Source of the DNA: Hydnum rufescens UP504
Lineage: Eukaryota; Basidiomycota; Agaricomycetes; Cantharellales; Hydnaceae
DNA: 52,070 nucleotides
Assembly (NCBI GenBank): GCA_014904985.1
Contig: MU129033.1
Span: 33,340 to 85,409, forward strand
Direction of reading: 5' to 3'
The position numbers were made by a program, and so were the translations under genes. Under the pieces are notes generated by a model, which saw nothing but the letters and a program-made list of their open reading frames with translations, ran no database searches and had not been told where the DNA came from. Positions 33,521 through 45,305 of this stretch are shown piece by piece; positions within the stretch are counted from its first letter, which is position 1, and every line of letters starts with the position of its first letter.

Positions 33521-35720
33521 CATAATGTCGAGGATGATTCAGCACACTGCAGGTTGGGTAATTAGAGTCAAGGATGGCTGCAACATAGACGTGCGTCCGG
33601 GTTTCTCCGCAAACACTATCATGGTGTCTGGCAGCGACTGAACGAACCAGACTCACCCACGTTGGCCTCAATCAAGTAGACCCCGACACATTCTTTGGCG
33701 TGCCAGTAGGTGAGGTTACATTCGCTGTAGTTCGTGGAAAGACTATAACAACTTTTCGCGTCGCAGGAGTTGCTACAACCATTGGTTGATCAAGAGCCGC
33801 TATTGATGTTGGTGCCATGCAACAGGACCCCCCCACGCTGAGTTGATCACCTATCTCGATCTCGCCGTGATCCCCGAAAAGGGCGAAACTGCCGTGGACG
33901 ACTTTGTCATGAGCTCTTCAAGCTTCTGGATTGTGTTCGTCAAGAGCGAGTAACACACGCGCGGGCGGACCTTTTGTTTCTTATTTGCGGCGAAAACAGG
34001 CACACAGACCGACGTCTGTATCATCGATCGCTCAGAACGATATTCTTCTCCTTGTCCAGGAGGACAACCGTTTAGAGCTCAGTGAGCCCGTCAATGCGCA
34101 GGCTTAGCTTGTAGCAGAGACAGTTGCGGCCTTCGGCGAGAATAGTGCGGGACGGGGAGCGACTGGGCTCCCTCTGGCGGAGAAGGCAAGTCGTTTCGCG
34201 AGTTTGTGGACCTTTTTCTGAGAACTTATACTTCTTAGGTCATACCCGGCATTGTCATGGTCGGCACGTCGCCTGCATTCTTTAAAATACCGAAACTCTC
34301 GATTCATATTCGCCATGGAACCTATCCTGAGGGAACCCGCGTGACCTATTGTTATCCGCCCGCTTCTTGTCCTATCCGTGGCCATCGGCGGACAGAGCGA
34401 GCGAATCCGATGTCATCAATGCGGCATGCAAATGCGCAGCAAAGAATGATAGCTGTGCGATACTCGACCACGTCCCGGAAGTCCTTCGCGCGGAAGATTA
34501 TTCAGTGATTCCTGCCTCTGACCGCGTGAGTAGAAGCTCATGCGAAGACATACATCACACCCGATAACGAGCGGTTCCGTAATGTACCCCACGTTGTTGG
34601 ATGATGGATGAACATGCATGAAACACACCCTGGAAGCAATCAGTACGAAGACCATATCAGCGCAGACCTACGACCCCCAACCACCGAGATGGGTTTGCTC
34701 CAGCTCTTGCGGAATGACACGCTATTTGTTGTACGGTAAGTGCGATCCATAGTGCGCGCCCCATCATCCCTAATCGCTCAACTGTCCCACGTCATGGAAA
34801 GGCAGGTGGAAGTGACGAACGTCTTCCTTGATCGATATGCCCTGCTGGACGGACCCATTGGGTAACAATATCGCATAGTGAGCCTTTTAGATGACTGGCC
34901 TAGATTCAGAAGATTCTGAGAGAGCGTGTCCTATCAGCGGTCGCGAAATCCTGGGCCAGGGTCGGTTCCCCACATGGATCACCGTCCAGAACGAATCCAC
35001 TTCGCGTGGGGAGTGTTTATGGCGCTTATTTTTTGCCTTCGGATTCTACAAACGACGGAGGGCCTGAAACGTGAATTGACCGCATTCAGACGCCGGCGGA
35101 CTCGATTTGAGAATCACGGTCTAACGGGGGTGTATAAGGGCGCAGGGACCGGCTTCGCGTTTCGAAGCTGGCGTATAATGACAAAGCATCCTTGGCGGCT
35201 TCGACATCCAGACGATCGCCAAACAGGCTGTCATCATCCTTCTGCCGCTTTGCCGCACTCAAGACGGTTGCAGGCTTCCGCTCATTCGCCCCCTAATTCT
35301 TCGCGGTCCATTGCTTCTCTTCCATCCCCTCCGTCTTCACCTCGACTCCGCAAGCGTGATGTGGGTTCAACTGGACCTGATTGCAGTTATCTACTCGACA
35401 TTCGGACATTGGCCACATGGAAATATTGATATCACAATACCAATCCCCACCTCCCCTCACAGTATTTGCACTGTCCCCCACTATTTTTGACTCTGCAAGC
35501 TGTTGTATCATCACCAAGCCATTCTATGTCGTGTTCTCTTGTCATGCTATGTTGTCTCCCATTTACACATGTTCCTATATGCTCCAGAATCTCATGCCAT
35601 CGGGAATGTCCCTAGCCACTTCATATCCATATTGTCTCTCCACCCCTATGCATTGTGGCTGAGCCCCTGTCAGGGCAGGAACATCCCCCTTCAGATGAAC
35701 TACCAAGGGGCCATCATGGC
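33521..35720. other. CpG-rich stretch with unassigned exon-like pieces
   Basis: No gene can be assembled. Coding-like pieces on the plus strand: 33661-33790 (FGVPVGEVTFAVVRGKTIT) and 33843-33953 (LAVIPEKGETAVDDFVMSSS, ending in TAA); 34250-34340 (MVGTSPAFFKIP ... HGTYPEG); and a row with clean splice signals at 34736-34805 (gtaagt...ggcag) and 34862-34909 (gtaaca...ttcag) around VEVTNVFLDRYALLDGPIG. I recognise none of these. CG falls off near 35440, where a CpG-poor patch of about 350 bp precedes the 60-bp repeat. Confidence 0.35.
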
Positions 35721-36643
35721 CTATACAATATTTTTTTTGGGTGGTGATGAGGGATCAGAGTCAGTGGTGAAATCTGGGTCATGTTCAGCGTTGTATTCCT
35801 GATCAGAGCCCCATCTCCATGTGGCTGGCCTCACCAAGGGAGCCTGGTGGGGAGGTCCTTGTTGAACACCCCCTTCCAAGTGGGGCCTCAACAAAGTGCG
35901 CCACTTCCGTGAGTTGGAACGAAGGGGAGGAGTTTCTGAGTGAGGCCTCGACAAAGTGCGCTGCTTCCGTGAGTTGGAACGAAGGGGAGGAGTTTCTGAG
36001 TGAGGCCTCGACAAAGTGCACTGCTTCTGTGAGTTGGAACGAAGGGGAGGAGTTTCTGAGTGAGGCCTCGACAAAGTGCGCTGCTTCCGTGAGTTGGAAC
36101 GAAGGGGAGGAGTTTCTGAGTGAGGCCTCGACAAAGTGCGCTGCTTCCGTGAGTTGGAACGAAGGGGAGGAGTTTCTGAGTGAGGCCTCGACAAGCACTG
36201 CTTCTGTGAGTTGGAACAAAGGGGAGGAGTTTCTGAGTGAGACCTTGACAAAGTGTGCTGCTTCCGTGAGTTGGAACGAATAGGAGGAGTTTCCAAGCGA
36301 TGCCTTGACAAAGTGCCCTGCATCCGTGAGTTGGAACAAAGGGGAGGAGATTCCGAGTGAAGCCTTGCCAAAGCATGCCGGTTCCTTGAGTTGGAACGAA
36401 CAGGAGGGGATTCTGAGCGCAGCCTGGAAAAGACACGCTTCCTTGAGTTGGAACGACGGGGAGGGGATTCCAAGGGTGGCTCTGAAGAAATCCGTTCTGC
36501 ATGTTAGAATGAAGAGGAGGGGATCCCAAGGGTTGGCTTGGAAAAACACACTTCTGTGGGTTGGAACGAAGGGCTTGGCCTCTGGAGTATTTTTTAGCCA
36601 CTTCTCTCTCATCAGCACTGTTGGGATCCATGGCACGCATCAA
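35721..36643 (-). CDS. Minisatellite gene candidate: 60-bp repeat, SR-like 20-residue repeats
   Basis: About ten units of 60 bp (roughly 35880-36480), with weaker units to about 36590, keep their frame; one unit (near 36190) is exactly 57 bp, still a multiple of three. Three minus-strand frames are open through the array (35721-36473, 35803-36636, 35888-36643), and so is most of a plus frame (35819-36283). The first minus frame gives repeats of SETPPLRSNSRKQRTLSRPH, a Ser/Arg-rich unit with SP/TP-like sites, and ends beyond the array in an acidic tail (DPDFTTDSDPSSPPKKNIV). The others give hydrophobic or Pro/Phe repeats. I favour the Ser/Arg frame as the likeliest protein, but the array may be non-coding. 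No signal peptide or known domain. Confidence 0.45.
35870..36590. repeat. 60-bp tandem repeat array
   Basis: Each unit contains gtgagttggaacgaa and ggggaggagtttctgag. Central units are nearly identical (five in a row differ at a few positions), while the outer ones (after 36240) diverge step by step, the pattern produced by unequal crossing-over with homogenisation in the middle. Confidence 0.95.
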
Positions 36644-38803
36644 GGGAGACTGCTATCAGAGAAAGGTTCGTCCGATTTAACAAGTTCCCAGCGGGAAATG
36701 CCGCAGATTGAAGCATTTCATTTAAACAGCCCTTGGTGAATTAGCACACCTCTGCCTTTGGACCTTACTAGATGGCTTTAACAGCATACAATACAGAGCC
36801 CTGTGCGCTCACTATAGAGCAAAAGCACCACCTAGCATGCAATTCCCAACATCAAGGATTTTGCCTGATCCAATCATGCGGAGCTCGATGGCTCAGTGTG
36901 CCTGAGCCAAAAGTGTGGCGAGCAAACACATAAAGCACAGGCGGTGTTGCTCAGAAACATCGCATGCCTGTATGATGCAATACCATCCCGAGATGGCGGA
37001 AGCCCGTGTCCAAGTTTACACAGCTTACGACCAAGATGCAGTCAACGGTACTGCATCACACCAGAGAAACAGATCCTAGTGATAGTGCACGAATGCGCAG
37101 AACCCGCCTCCAAAAACCCAACACAGAGATCGACAATCTCGCCAATCAGCGCCGCTGTTTCTTCTCTTTCAATCTCCCCTGAGGGAGGGCTTGATCGTTT
37201 CTTCTGCTTTGCCTCCTTCGAATTAGACCGAGGAGTAAAGGGGCGCTCGATGCCGCCGATGCCGTCCTACAAATCACCAACGTCGCTACTAATTATTCCC
37301 ACAATCCCTCAACTTCTGCATGTATGGAACTCACTTTTAGGGCACGTTTTACATTCGCCGCGGTATCGCAGGCTTCGATCAGGAAGATATTAGGATGCTA
37401 GCCCCCAGAAGCCGCATCCCAGAGAGAAACGCGGAACTTCGAGCAATAAGTCATTAGATAAAGCCAGTTCCGCAGCCGGGATACGCCAGGCTTGACGCGC
37501 TTTGTATCAGCCTCAGCAGTTGATATCAGGGGAGAACTTCGATGGTCCACAGCTTGCCATCCGAAGCCGACGTCTCAAGCAAACAAGTGAAAAGCCGATC
37601 TCGGCGGCTCACCCTGGTCGTATTTCGGGCCAGGGATGCGATCGATCTTACCATCTTTTACCAGTCGGTGTATTGCTGCGCTAGGTAATATTTGAAAGAC
37701 CTACAGCCTGCAGTGAGCTCCCAGATTGAATCGCCAACGCAAGGCCAAACAGGCAAGTAAAAAATTGACTTCGAAATTTGGGCGCGTAGCTTACCAGTTT
37801 GCAATGAATCTCCTGAGGCCACCGGGGCGTTGGCGGCGGAAGCATCGGCGTCAGAGACGAGACCTTTGCGCCAGACTTAGCAGTTGTGCAGGGGCGGGCG
37901 CCTAGGCAGGGCCGCGGAGGGCAAGGATGAGAGAATCAACTACAAAGCGACGGGCAGAGGTCAACCAAAGTAGCGCTACGCGACGACCAAGCTAAGGGCT
38001 TCGGGGCCAAAAAGAGACAAGAGCCTTAGCAGGCGAGCGTGCCTCACCCGCCCGTCTCCGCCTATCTCATCTCAGATCCTTTTGGGTAGAATGCAAGGAC
38101 GCTGCAGCGAGGCCACCGTGCCCTCAGCCCGAAACAAAAAGAACCGTCGAGGACCCTGGATTTGAAGTTCGTACTGTTTAAAGCTGGGCTCAGGCTTGAT
38201 TCAAAACATTGAATGTAGCAGCGCGAGCCATTTTTAGGCAGCTAGTCAGCGCCGACCGCCTCGAGCAAAACGCCAGGGGGCAGGGAAAAAAGGGAGGCGG
38301 GGGTCGGTTGGTAAACAAACCCAGCGCGTGGCCGTCGGATTCCCCCGCCGGGCACGCATTGTTTTGATCCAATCAAAAGGGGTGGTGGGTGGGTGCAAAG
38401 GGAATTTTTGTCTCGAAATCCCAGCACGAGATATTCTCACCGAAATAGCTAGAGTGAAAAAAGCACTGTTGTGTACTATCGAACTCAAGCAACCGGCATT
38501 GCCCGATGCCTGGTGTCAAGCCTCATCCAGCAATATCTCGCTGCGCAACACAAAAACTAGCCGTGGCCTCGCTCAGGTGATGCATCAAGCTCTTGGAGTA
38601 CGTACTTACTGGGAGTTTGCCTCTGCCCATGGAGCCCCCGATATTAGTATTGGAAATATTCCAACCGCGTCTTTCGCAGATGCCCCCAAAGAGAAAAAGA
38701 AACCTTGAAACGAAGGATGCTCTTAGGGTTCCTTCCTAAGTCATCTTAATCTGGTTCCCCACTGCCTGCTGCGGTAACTTCACGTCAAAAGACCTCGACA
38801 AGC
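36644..38803. other. CpG-rich stretch without recognisable gene
   Basis: Frames at 36896-37393 (plus, 165 codons) and 38328-38708 (plus, 126 codons, with NFCLEIPARDILTEIARVKK) are open but unrecognised. The second ends in a Lys-rich DAPKEKKKP, directly upstream of the MSH6-like part, and might belong to its disordered N-terminus. No further support. Confidence 0.35.
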
Positions 38804-40873
38804 ATGGTCTTGGAGAATGAACAGGAGCCTTCAAGCAGCCCTCGGGCAGCCTTACAATCGACTCCTGCTAGCTCACGCATGAGCACTATCAGACCAATCA
38901 CTAGCACTCCCGATGTTAAAATGGTGGGGAATGACGAAGGGGAAGATGGTGAGGTGAAGATTGTCCTCAAGCATGTACGTTTGTGCGTCTTTTCTCTCTA
39001 ACTATTCTCCCAGACGTGATTCCCAATTATTTTCACATTATACACGCGCAACAAGCGGAAATTGCTGAGCGATGGTGGCCCCGGTGACAACGTCCTTCGC
39101 AGACAAGCTGGTTGCCTTCAAGAAGCCACAATCAAATAAGGGTGAATGATGTGTACATATCACGCTGCATTATTGTCTCATAATATTCGCAAGGGCGGGA
39201 GGCTAAACGGACGCGAACTTGACCAATATCTGCAATTTCGAGTGACGTTGACACGGCCCGTTCAGAAACAGATTCTAATCTAGTCACTTCGTCCGGTCGT
39301 GCCTCCTGATTTAGATACTTTCTTTCTTTCCGATGACGATGAGGTTGAAATCAGGGCGAAAGGCGGATCATCTACAAGGAGGAAGTTGTTATCCAGGCGT
39401 CCTTCGGCAGACGATGATACGGGGGTGCGTCCAGAGCCAGATCAAAGCCATCCAAAAAGGAAAAAGCACAGGAGGCAATACCACCAAGGTGGCTCATGTT
39501 TCCACTCACTGGGATATTCACTTTTGACCCGATGTGCCTGTGATGGGTAGTCTCGACCGTCCTTTCCGTCTGCGTTATCATCAAATAACTTCCTGACAGC
39601 CACAGAGCAAAGCGCGCAAAATTCCAAGAAGGGCAAGAAGGCCAGCGAGTACTGCTATTCATTCCTAGTTGATCGGCGCGACGTCGGCTCCTTTATCACT
39701 CTGATGTGCAAACCATTCTCACCGATTCCTTCCTTCGCGTTTTTAGAACGATGGTAATAGCCTTTAGAACGATGGTAATCGCCCTGACTCGCTTAGTTTT
39801 GATCCTCGCACCCTTTACATTCCTGAATCAGCATGGAAGTCCCTCATATCATTTGAAATACAGGTCCAGGCGTTAATTCCAATTCTATGCTCTTCTGGCG
39901 TTGACCCAAGCCTATTCGCAGGTTTGGGTCATCAAACAAGATCAATATGATAACTGCGCTTTTCTTCCACTATGGCCATACTCTAGATTCATCATACAAT
40001 GCGTTAGAACCCTAACCTGTCCCCAAAATTTAGGAAGGGAAAGTTTTTCGAGTATGTTGGGGTATTTCGTGCACTTGGGCAACGACATTTGATACTGGTT
40101 TGCTCTATGAAAATGACGCCGAAATCAGGCATTCGGCATTCGATTTGGTGAGCCCCAGGTAGTACGTTGATCTGTCCAGGGGGATTATTCCACTCGGCTT
40201 GGACAGAAACTCACTGATCGTGTCAAGATGAAAATGGTATGAGATTCTCTGACGACATTGAACCAGTCGCCGCCTCTCCCAGCTGTCTAGGGATTAATCA
40301 GTCTACCCGACTTGTAGGTTGGAGTCCCGGAAATGTCCTTCGACTTTTGGGCGCAAAGGTTAGGCATTATTCACAAATTCACCATCTGATTTATATTTAT
40401 TTTTGGCCAAGGTAATATGACATGGGCCTTGGTTCCACATGCCACTCGTCGGTATCTGTGATTTTCTCTGGGTGAAAGGGATACAAAGTTGGCCGAGTCG
40501 ATCAGACCGAGACCTCTCTGGGAGCCGAGATGTGTGCGACCAAGAAAGGTGGCGCTAAAGACATTGTCAGACGGTGAGACCATATGATCACTCTGTTGAC
40601 CCCAATATGATCATTGATGATCAGCCCGGACACCTCATGTTGATTAGGGTATGTAAATTATTCTTATGTTCGGCAATTCGATCCGAATGGCCTGCTCCAA
40701 CTGTATAGGAAGATGAGGGCAGGACAAACTGCCTTTGGCCTTTGGATCATGGATGCATCCGCCGGTGAATTCAATTTTTCGACATTCACAGATGATGTTT
40801 GTGTTACCAAACTCAAAACTGTAATTTGCCAATTATGGCCAAAGGTGAATTTTATATTGAGGGATTTGATGAT
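38804..40873 (+). pseudogene. MSH6: DNA mismatch repair protein MSH6, 5' half only
   Basis: MSH6 pairs with MSH2 to recognise base mismatches. Readable parts in order: disordered N-terminus (from 38804, Ser/Pro-rich, then LDTFFLSDDDEVEIR at 39305); KQDQYDNCAF (39925-39960); GKFFEYVG (about 40035-40060), the Phe-x-Glu mismatch-reading motif region; LYENDAEIRHSAFDL (about 40108); LTDRVKMKM, intron, VGVPEMSFDFWAQR (to 40361); YKVGRVDQTETSLGAEM and KKGGAKDIVRR (40482-40570); and GQTAFGLWIMDASAGEFNFS with FTDDVCVTKL (40722-40815) of the connector domain. The lever, clamp and ATPase domains are absent: at about 40874 the sequence changes to the duplicated 652-bp segment. Introns are kept; several frames are shifted. 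Confidence 0.8.
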
Positions 40874-41525
40874 CTACATCTTCGACAATATTGTCGCCAT
40901 GATAATCGCTAACTCGAACTCGAAGCTAACTGTGAAGGACGACTCGGTGAGACTCAAGCCGAACTGCAATTGGTTAATTCGGGGGAGCAGTCCTTGAACT
41001 GCGCCCGTCCCTCCACTAACATATCGCGACTGAGAATTGTATTCTCCAGCTTGACGCTGTACACAATGTGAAATGACGTTGCTCATCATGCCGACTAGCG
41101 TATTATTACTCACGGTGTTCTTGCCTCGGATGAAGACTTGAGCACGAGCTTTTTGTGTTACAAGAGTGCGACTCTAGTACCATGGACAGAGCGTACGATT
41201 ATGTAGGCCCCCCCCTATTCCCGACAATAACGGAGCATATGACTGCCTCCCGTTGTACATACCGGCGCAGACCAGGCGCTTTCTAAAATGGCTAAATTTC
41301 ATTACTGGTATATGGACATTGCTACCTTCTCTGAGCAGTGACTCCAGTGATATCATTGGCTGACTGTGCTCTTGGTCGTTTCAAGCTCGCCCGTAATTCT
41401 CAGAGGACGTCCGGTATAAAAGCCAGAATAAACTCCAATCTTTGCGATGAGGTAAAAATCTGCTCGAATGTGGCATGTATAGCGTCCTCATCATCGTCCT
41501 CGCCCTCGTCCTTGGGTGTGGGCAT
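40874..41525. repeat. Segmental duplication, copy B (652 bp)
   Basis: Same segment as 26017-26668, same orientation. It begins exactly where the MSH6 relic loses its reading and ends inside a FunK1 C-terminal frame that continues past the duplication. This makes copy B the more likely source, because here one border lies within a recognisable gene that runs through it. What the first 450 bp encode, if anything, is unknown. Confidence 0.8.
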
Positions 41526-41848
41526 GTTAATGGAATGAGGCAGCATGGCTTCGACCTTTTTATAATGCTTAATAAGATTACGTGGAAGAACATTGAGGTG
41601 AGAGCATATAATTTGTTGGGAGTCTGGCAGCTCCTTCCATATTCTGAGAAATGCCGTCTGAAAACCATTTTGGCGATCTTTGTCCTTGATGGAAGGGGGG
41701 AAAAGGGTCTCAGCGGCCGCAAGCTGACGGTCGATGTCCTGGAGATCAGGGTATGCGTCTGCGTCCGATCGTTGGGGTCCCCGGAATTCGTTGTAGAAAA
41801 CAATCCAAACCGCCACCCACCACAGTGATTCGAGATCGTGGTTACAGA
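41400..41848 (-). pseudogene. FunK1 kinase C-terminal fragment
   Basis: The minus frame begins NHDLESLWWVAVWIVFYNEF, the FunK1 C-lobe signature, and continues for about 150 residues through SIKDKDRQNGFQTAFLRIW and an acidic GEDDDEDAIHATFEQI to a stop at about 41400. Everything upstream (catalytic loop, metal-binding segment) is missing: at about 41849 the sequence changes abruptly into CpG-poor LTR-like DNA, so the gene was cut by the repeat block. The downstream 125 bp are shared with the duplication at 26 kb. Confidence 0.75.
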
Positions 41849-42046
41849 GGAGCAGGCACAGGAAGGGGAAGCAGGCAGGAGACAAGAATGGACAGGGGAC
41901 AGGGACAGGAAGGTAGAAGGAACAGCAATAGGACCATGACCAGGAGTAAGCATGTGGAAACCAGAAGCAAAGGAAATGGAGGTGGGAATGAACCTGGGGA
42001 AAGGTGGAAACAAATCAGAACCAGATCAGAACCAAAACTGGAGTTA
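41849..42046 (-). mobile_element. LTR fragment related to the 8571 LTR
   Basis: The reverse complement (tttgcttctggtttccacatg, cattcttgtctcctgcctgc, ending near cctgctcctctgtaacc) resembles 8660-8800 of the solo LTR at 8571-9138. Only a part is present. It marks the left edge of the CpG-poor block. Confidence 0.4.
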
Positions 42047-42789
42047 CAGCTGTTTGCAAAAATGTTGGCACTTTCAGAAAATTGCAAAAAAAAAGATGCC
42101 CATCTCAAAACACTCAAATCTCATGCAATATTGCTCAGAATCCATTGAGAATTGGTCCATGGAGCTCATATTCTCCATGGCTATCTGCAAACATAGTGGC
42201 AGGCACTGAATTCCACTTCTGAAGTTTAGACCTGATTTTTCTTGCCATCAGCAATTACTCACCATGCAGAGCAGCTAGAGGTGCCATTTTTTAATATCGC
42301 CTTCACATACATTCCTTCTATCTGCATACAGAGTTTCAGCAGCATCCAAGGGTCCTGTCACCTTGATGGTGGCTTTTCCATCTAGGGTATCATACATGAT
42401 ACCTAGGTTCTGAGTCCCTTGGACAAATGGATTATTTTTATCAATATATTTCTTACTGCTTGCATATACAGTGCCACCAAAAGTGATCCATTTGGGGTGA
42501 ATTTTTGGATGCAGATGGGCCAGGCATGGAAAGAACATACTAAAAAATGGCACCTCTAGCTGCTCTGCATGCCATAATCACTGATGGCAAGAAAAATCAG
42601 GTCAAACTTCAGAAGTGGAATTCAGTGCCTGGCCCTAGGTTTGCAGATAGTCATGGAGAATATGAGCACAATGGACCAATTCTGAATGGATTCTAGCCAA
42701 TATTGCATGAGATATGAGTGTTTTGAGACAGGCATCTTTTTTTCACAATTTTCCAAAAGTGCCAATGTTTTTGCAAACAGCTGTACCTG
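42047..42789. mobile_element. Foldback element with about 245-bp arms and a 250-bp insert
   Basis: The left arm (42047-42291, starting cagctgtttgcaaaaatg) is the reverse complement of the right arm (42541-42789, ending gtttttgcaaacagctg), with mismatches of the C-to-T type. The loop (42292-42540) is unrelated to the arms and holds most of a 92-codon minus frame (42275-42553) reading HPKWITFGGTVYAS, NPFVQGTQNLGIMYDTLDGK and DAAETLYADRRNVCEGDIKK. This composition looks protein-like, but I do not recognise the family. Confidence 0.65.
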
Positions 42790-42896
42790 GGAAACAGACA
42801 AACTCTGACAATGGGTGAATGGATGTGGACCCATATAATGCATGTTGAGGCAGGGTGAGATGGCATGACACACACTTAGATGATACTAACACCCAC

Positions 42897-44256
42897 TGTT
42901 GGAGGGATGAATCCCTACACCATAGAATCCTCATCTGAGGCCTAATTTCCTTACAAACAAATTGATTAATTGTCACCCTGCTCATTGAATTCCTTCATCA
43001 TTCATTTATTCAAGAATCAATTGGATTCCTATCACCAATCAATCCACAATTCTGCCTTATTCCTTTACCATGAATAGCAGTCCATTTTTTGACTGTCTGT
43101 CAGACTTCAACAGTCCTTCTCAAAAAGGGGCAGTTTGTGCCCTATCTCAAGTTCAATTTCTTTGGACAAGGCAATTCAACTTACCATTCTTCCCCAAGAT
43201 GCATAACTCATCTATTTTCCCAAGTCATCCTACTGCCTTAAGGGTGAAGGAATGTGATTATGTAATGACATGGACTGGGCCTAGCTCTGATTCTGGACTC
43301 ACAGATCCATCACATGATCCAGAAAAGGGCTGCACTGCTCTCAAGGAGTATTTTTCAAATTTTTTTCTCAGTTTTGATCAGATCAACTTGAAACAGCTGC
43401 TCCCAGAAAGATACAAATTGTACCTATCAAACAGTACTGAGTAAGCAATGAAAGGATCAAAAACATGGTCCCTGTACCATTATCTTTCCATGATTCATGC
43501 TCTGAAGGAGTATTTCTTGAATTTCAAGGCCAGTTCTTATCTGATTCATTCACAAGTACCACACCCTGAAAGCTGTTGAAGATGCACATTGAATGGTACT
43601 GAGGGAAAAGCAATTGGACATAAACTCCATTTTTCACAAGACAACTCCCTCCTCATGACTCCCCCCTCTGCTCCACCATCACAAATAGTGAATTACTTCC
43701 TGCTCTCTTATGTCTGACATAGAAGACACCAGGGCAACCTATTCCACTTTTCCTTAAGGGAACTTGTCCAGAATTGAAGGAGGAATAGCATGTAATGTGT
43801 CAATCTCCCCTTTGATCTTGAAATTGGAATATCTCCATCAGTTTTAAATATTTTAACTTCATTTCTTTTTCTCTATATGTCCCTTATGTCCGACATTTTT
43901 ACTTTCTATTGAATTGAAGTCTGGATTGTATATTAGGTGCAGCTGGCACACAAATTCAGTAGTTCTCCCCCTCCCTCCAGTTTGAAACTCTTTGAATTGC
44001 TGCTGGTGCCTGGGTGATTTCTCACTACACTTTGACTAAGGTCTCAAGAAGAGATCCTTAGGGTGTGGTAATTTGACACAAACACACATTCTCACTTAAT
44101 TGCTTGGGCTTTGCTGGCTCACAGCAATGTCCCCTGTCCCAAAAGACCCTTTTCGTTCAAGCCTGAACACTTGGATTAATTCTGTGGTTCCCTCCTTTGT
44201 CCATGACTTAACAATGCAGACTGTAGCTGGATTGATCCCTTTCTTTCCTGCCTACA
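42897..44256 (+). mobile_element. Solo LTR-like element, family X copy 3, 1360 bp
   Basis: It starts TGTTGGAGGGATGAATCC and ends CCTGCCTACA. Both sides carry CCAC (42893-42896 and 44257-44260), a perfect 4-bp duplication. It follows copy 1 module by module (ggcaattcaacttacc, ctgccttaagggtgaag, cagttttgatcagatc) but is about 190 bp shorter. It is the third copy in this window with readable borders, confirming the family edges. Confidence 0.8.
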
Positions 44257-45305
44257 CCACCCTTAGCAATGAACACATGACCAATGTTAAACTTGTCAGT
44301 ACATCAAATGTTTGGTCTACAATGGGTCAAAATGTCAACAAGCAGCATCTAACTTTGTTGTAGGGGAGAATGCACATGAAGTACAACACCCATTTATATT
44401 TGGTCAATACCACAGAATCATCTTTCACAATCTTACTCAGATACACCTTGAGAGCATCAAGATCCCTATCAACTGTTGAAGAATCAGTGCAGAGCCACTT
44501 AGATTTGTACAACAAGAGAAATGATAGAGCATTTGATCAGAGCTCAAGCAAATGCTTGAGCGAACTTTGGTACATCCCACAAACTATCCTGAGGGATATG
44601 CTGACTAAGCAATGAGCATTAGAGCTTGCCCATCCCCAATTCCAACATCAACAACCTTTTGTATTTCCTCCTGAGTCCTGCTACCCATCAATGCAAGGGG
44701 AGGAGCTGGACACAAAGGCAGAACCAGCAATCTGAACAATACAATAGGGGTGTTCATGGTAGTGAAACTAGAGTAAAAGTGTGACACAACTGAAAAATCA
44801 AAACTGGAAAAGACTTGGTAAAACTGGGCAAAACTGGAACAAAAGTGCAGTTTTGCTGCAGTTTCATGAAGCAGCTCCAGAGGTCCAAGTGGCAGAAAAC
44901 TGGAACAACACTGGGCTTCACCCAGTTCTGTGAAGTACAGCCACTTCTGGGGGACTGTCATCAAATCTGTTGTATCACCACATTGTGTCACACTTTTGCT
45001 TTCAGTTTTTCTCTAGTTTTCTCTACCATGAAGGCCCCCAATGAGAGTCATTGCCATCAGTCATGAGCATTCAAAATCACTGTGCAACATGCAGAAGACA
45101 TACAACCCAGTGGTGGCACTTACATACACAGCCCAGTACTTTCATGAGGAAAGAGAGTATTAAAACCTATGGATCAACAGCACATGTAAGAGCAGAAACC
45201 TCACCTCATGACCAAGACCTTTCATCTCTACAGCAACAAGGAAAGTTTGGCCCTCCAGCATTTCTCCTGTTTCAAGTAATCCCTTATTTTGGAGCAATGC
45301 ATTAA
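44257..45305. other. CpG-poor non-coding sequence with local inverted modules
   Basis: No gene recognised. Between 44770 and 45010 phrases aactggaaaagac, aaaactgggcaaaactgg and gaaaactggaac recur near ccagttttg-like counterparts, so this may be a further small foldback. Open frames at 44370-44615 and 44605-44991 show no motif. Confidence 0.4.

Noticed and set aside
34676..35070. Row of exons with clean splice signals, at first thought to be the start of a cytochrome P450
   Set aside because: The exons do not join in one frame (a stop arises across the first junction) and no P450 motif is present.
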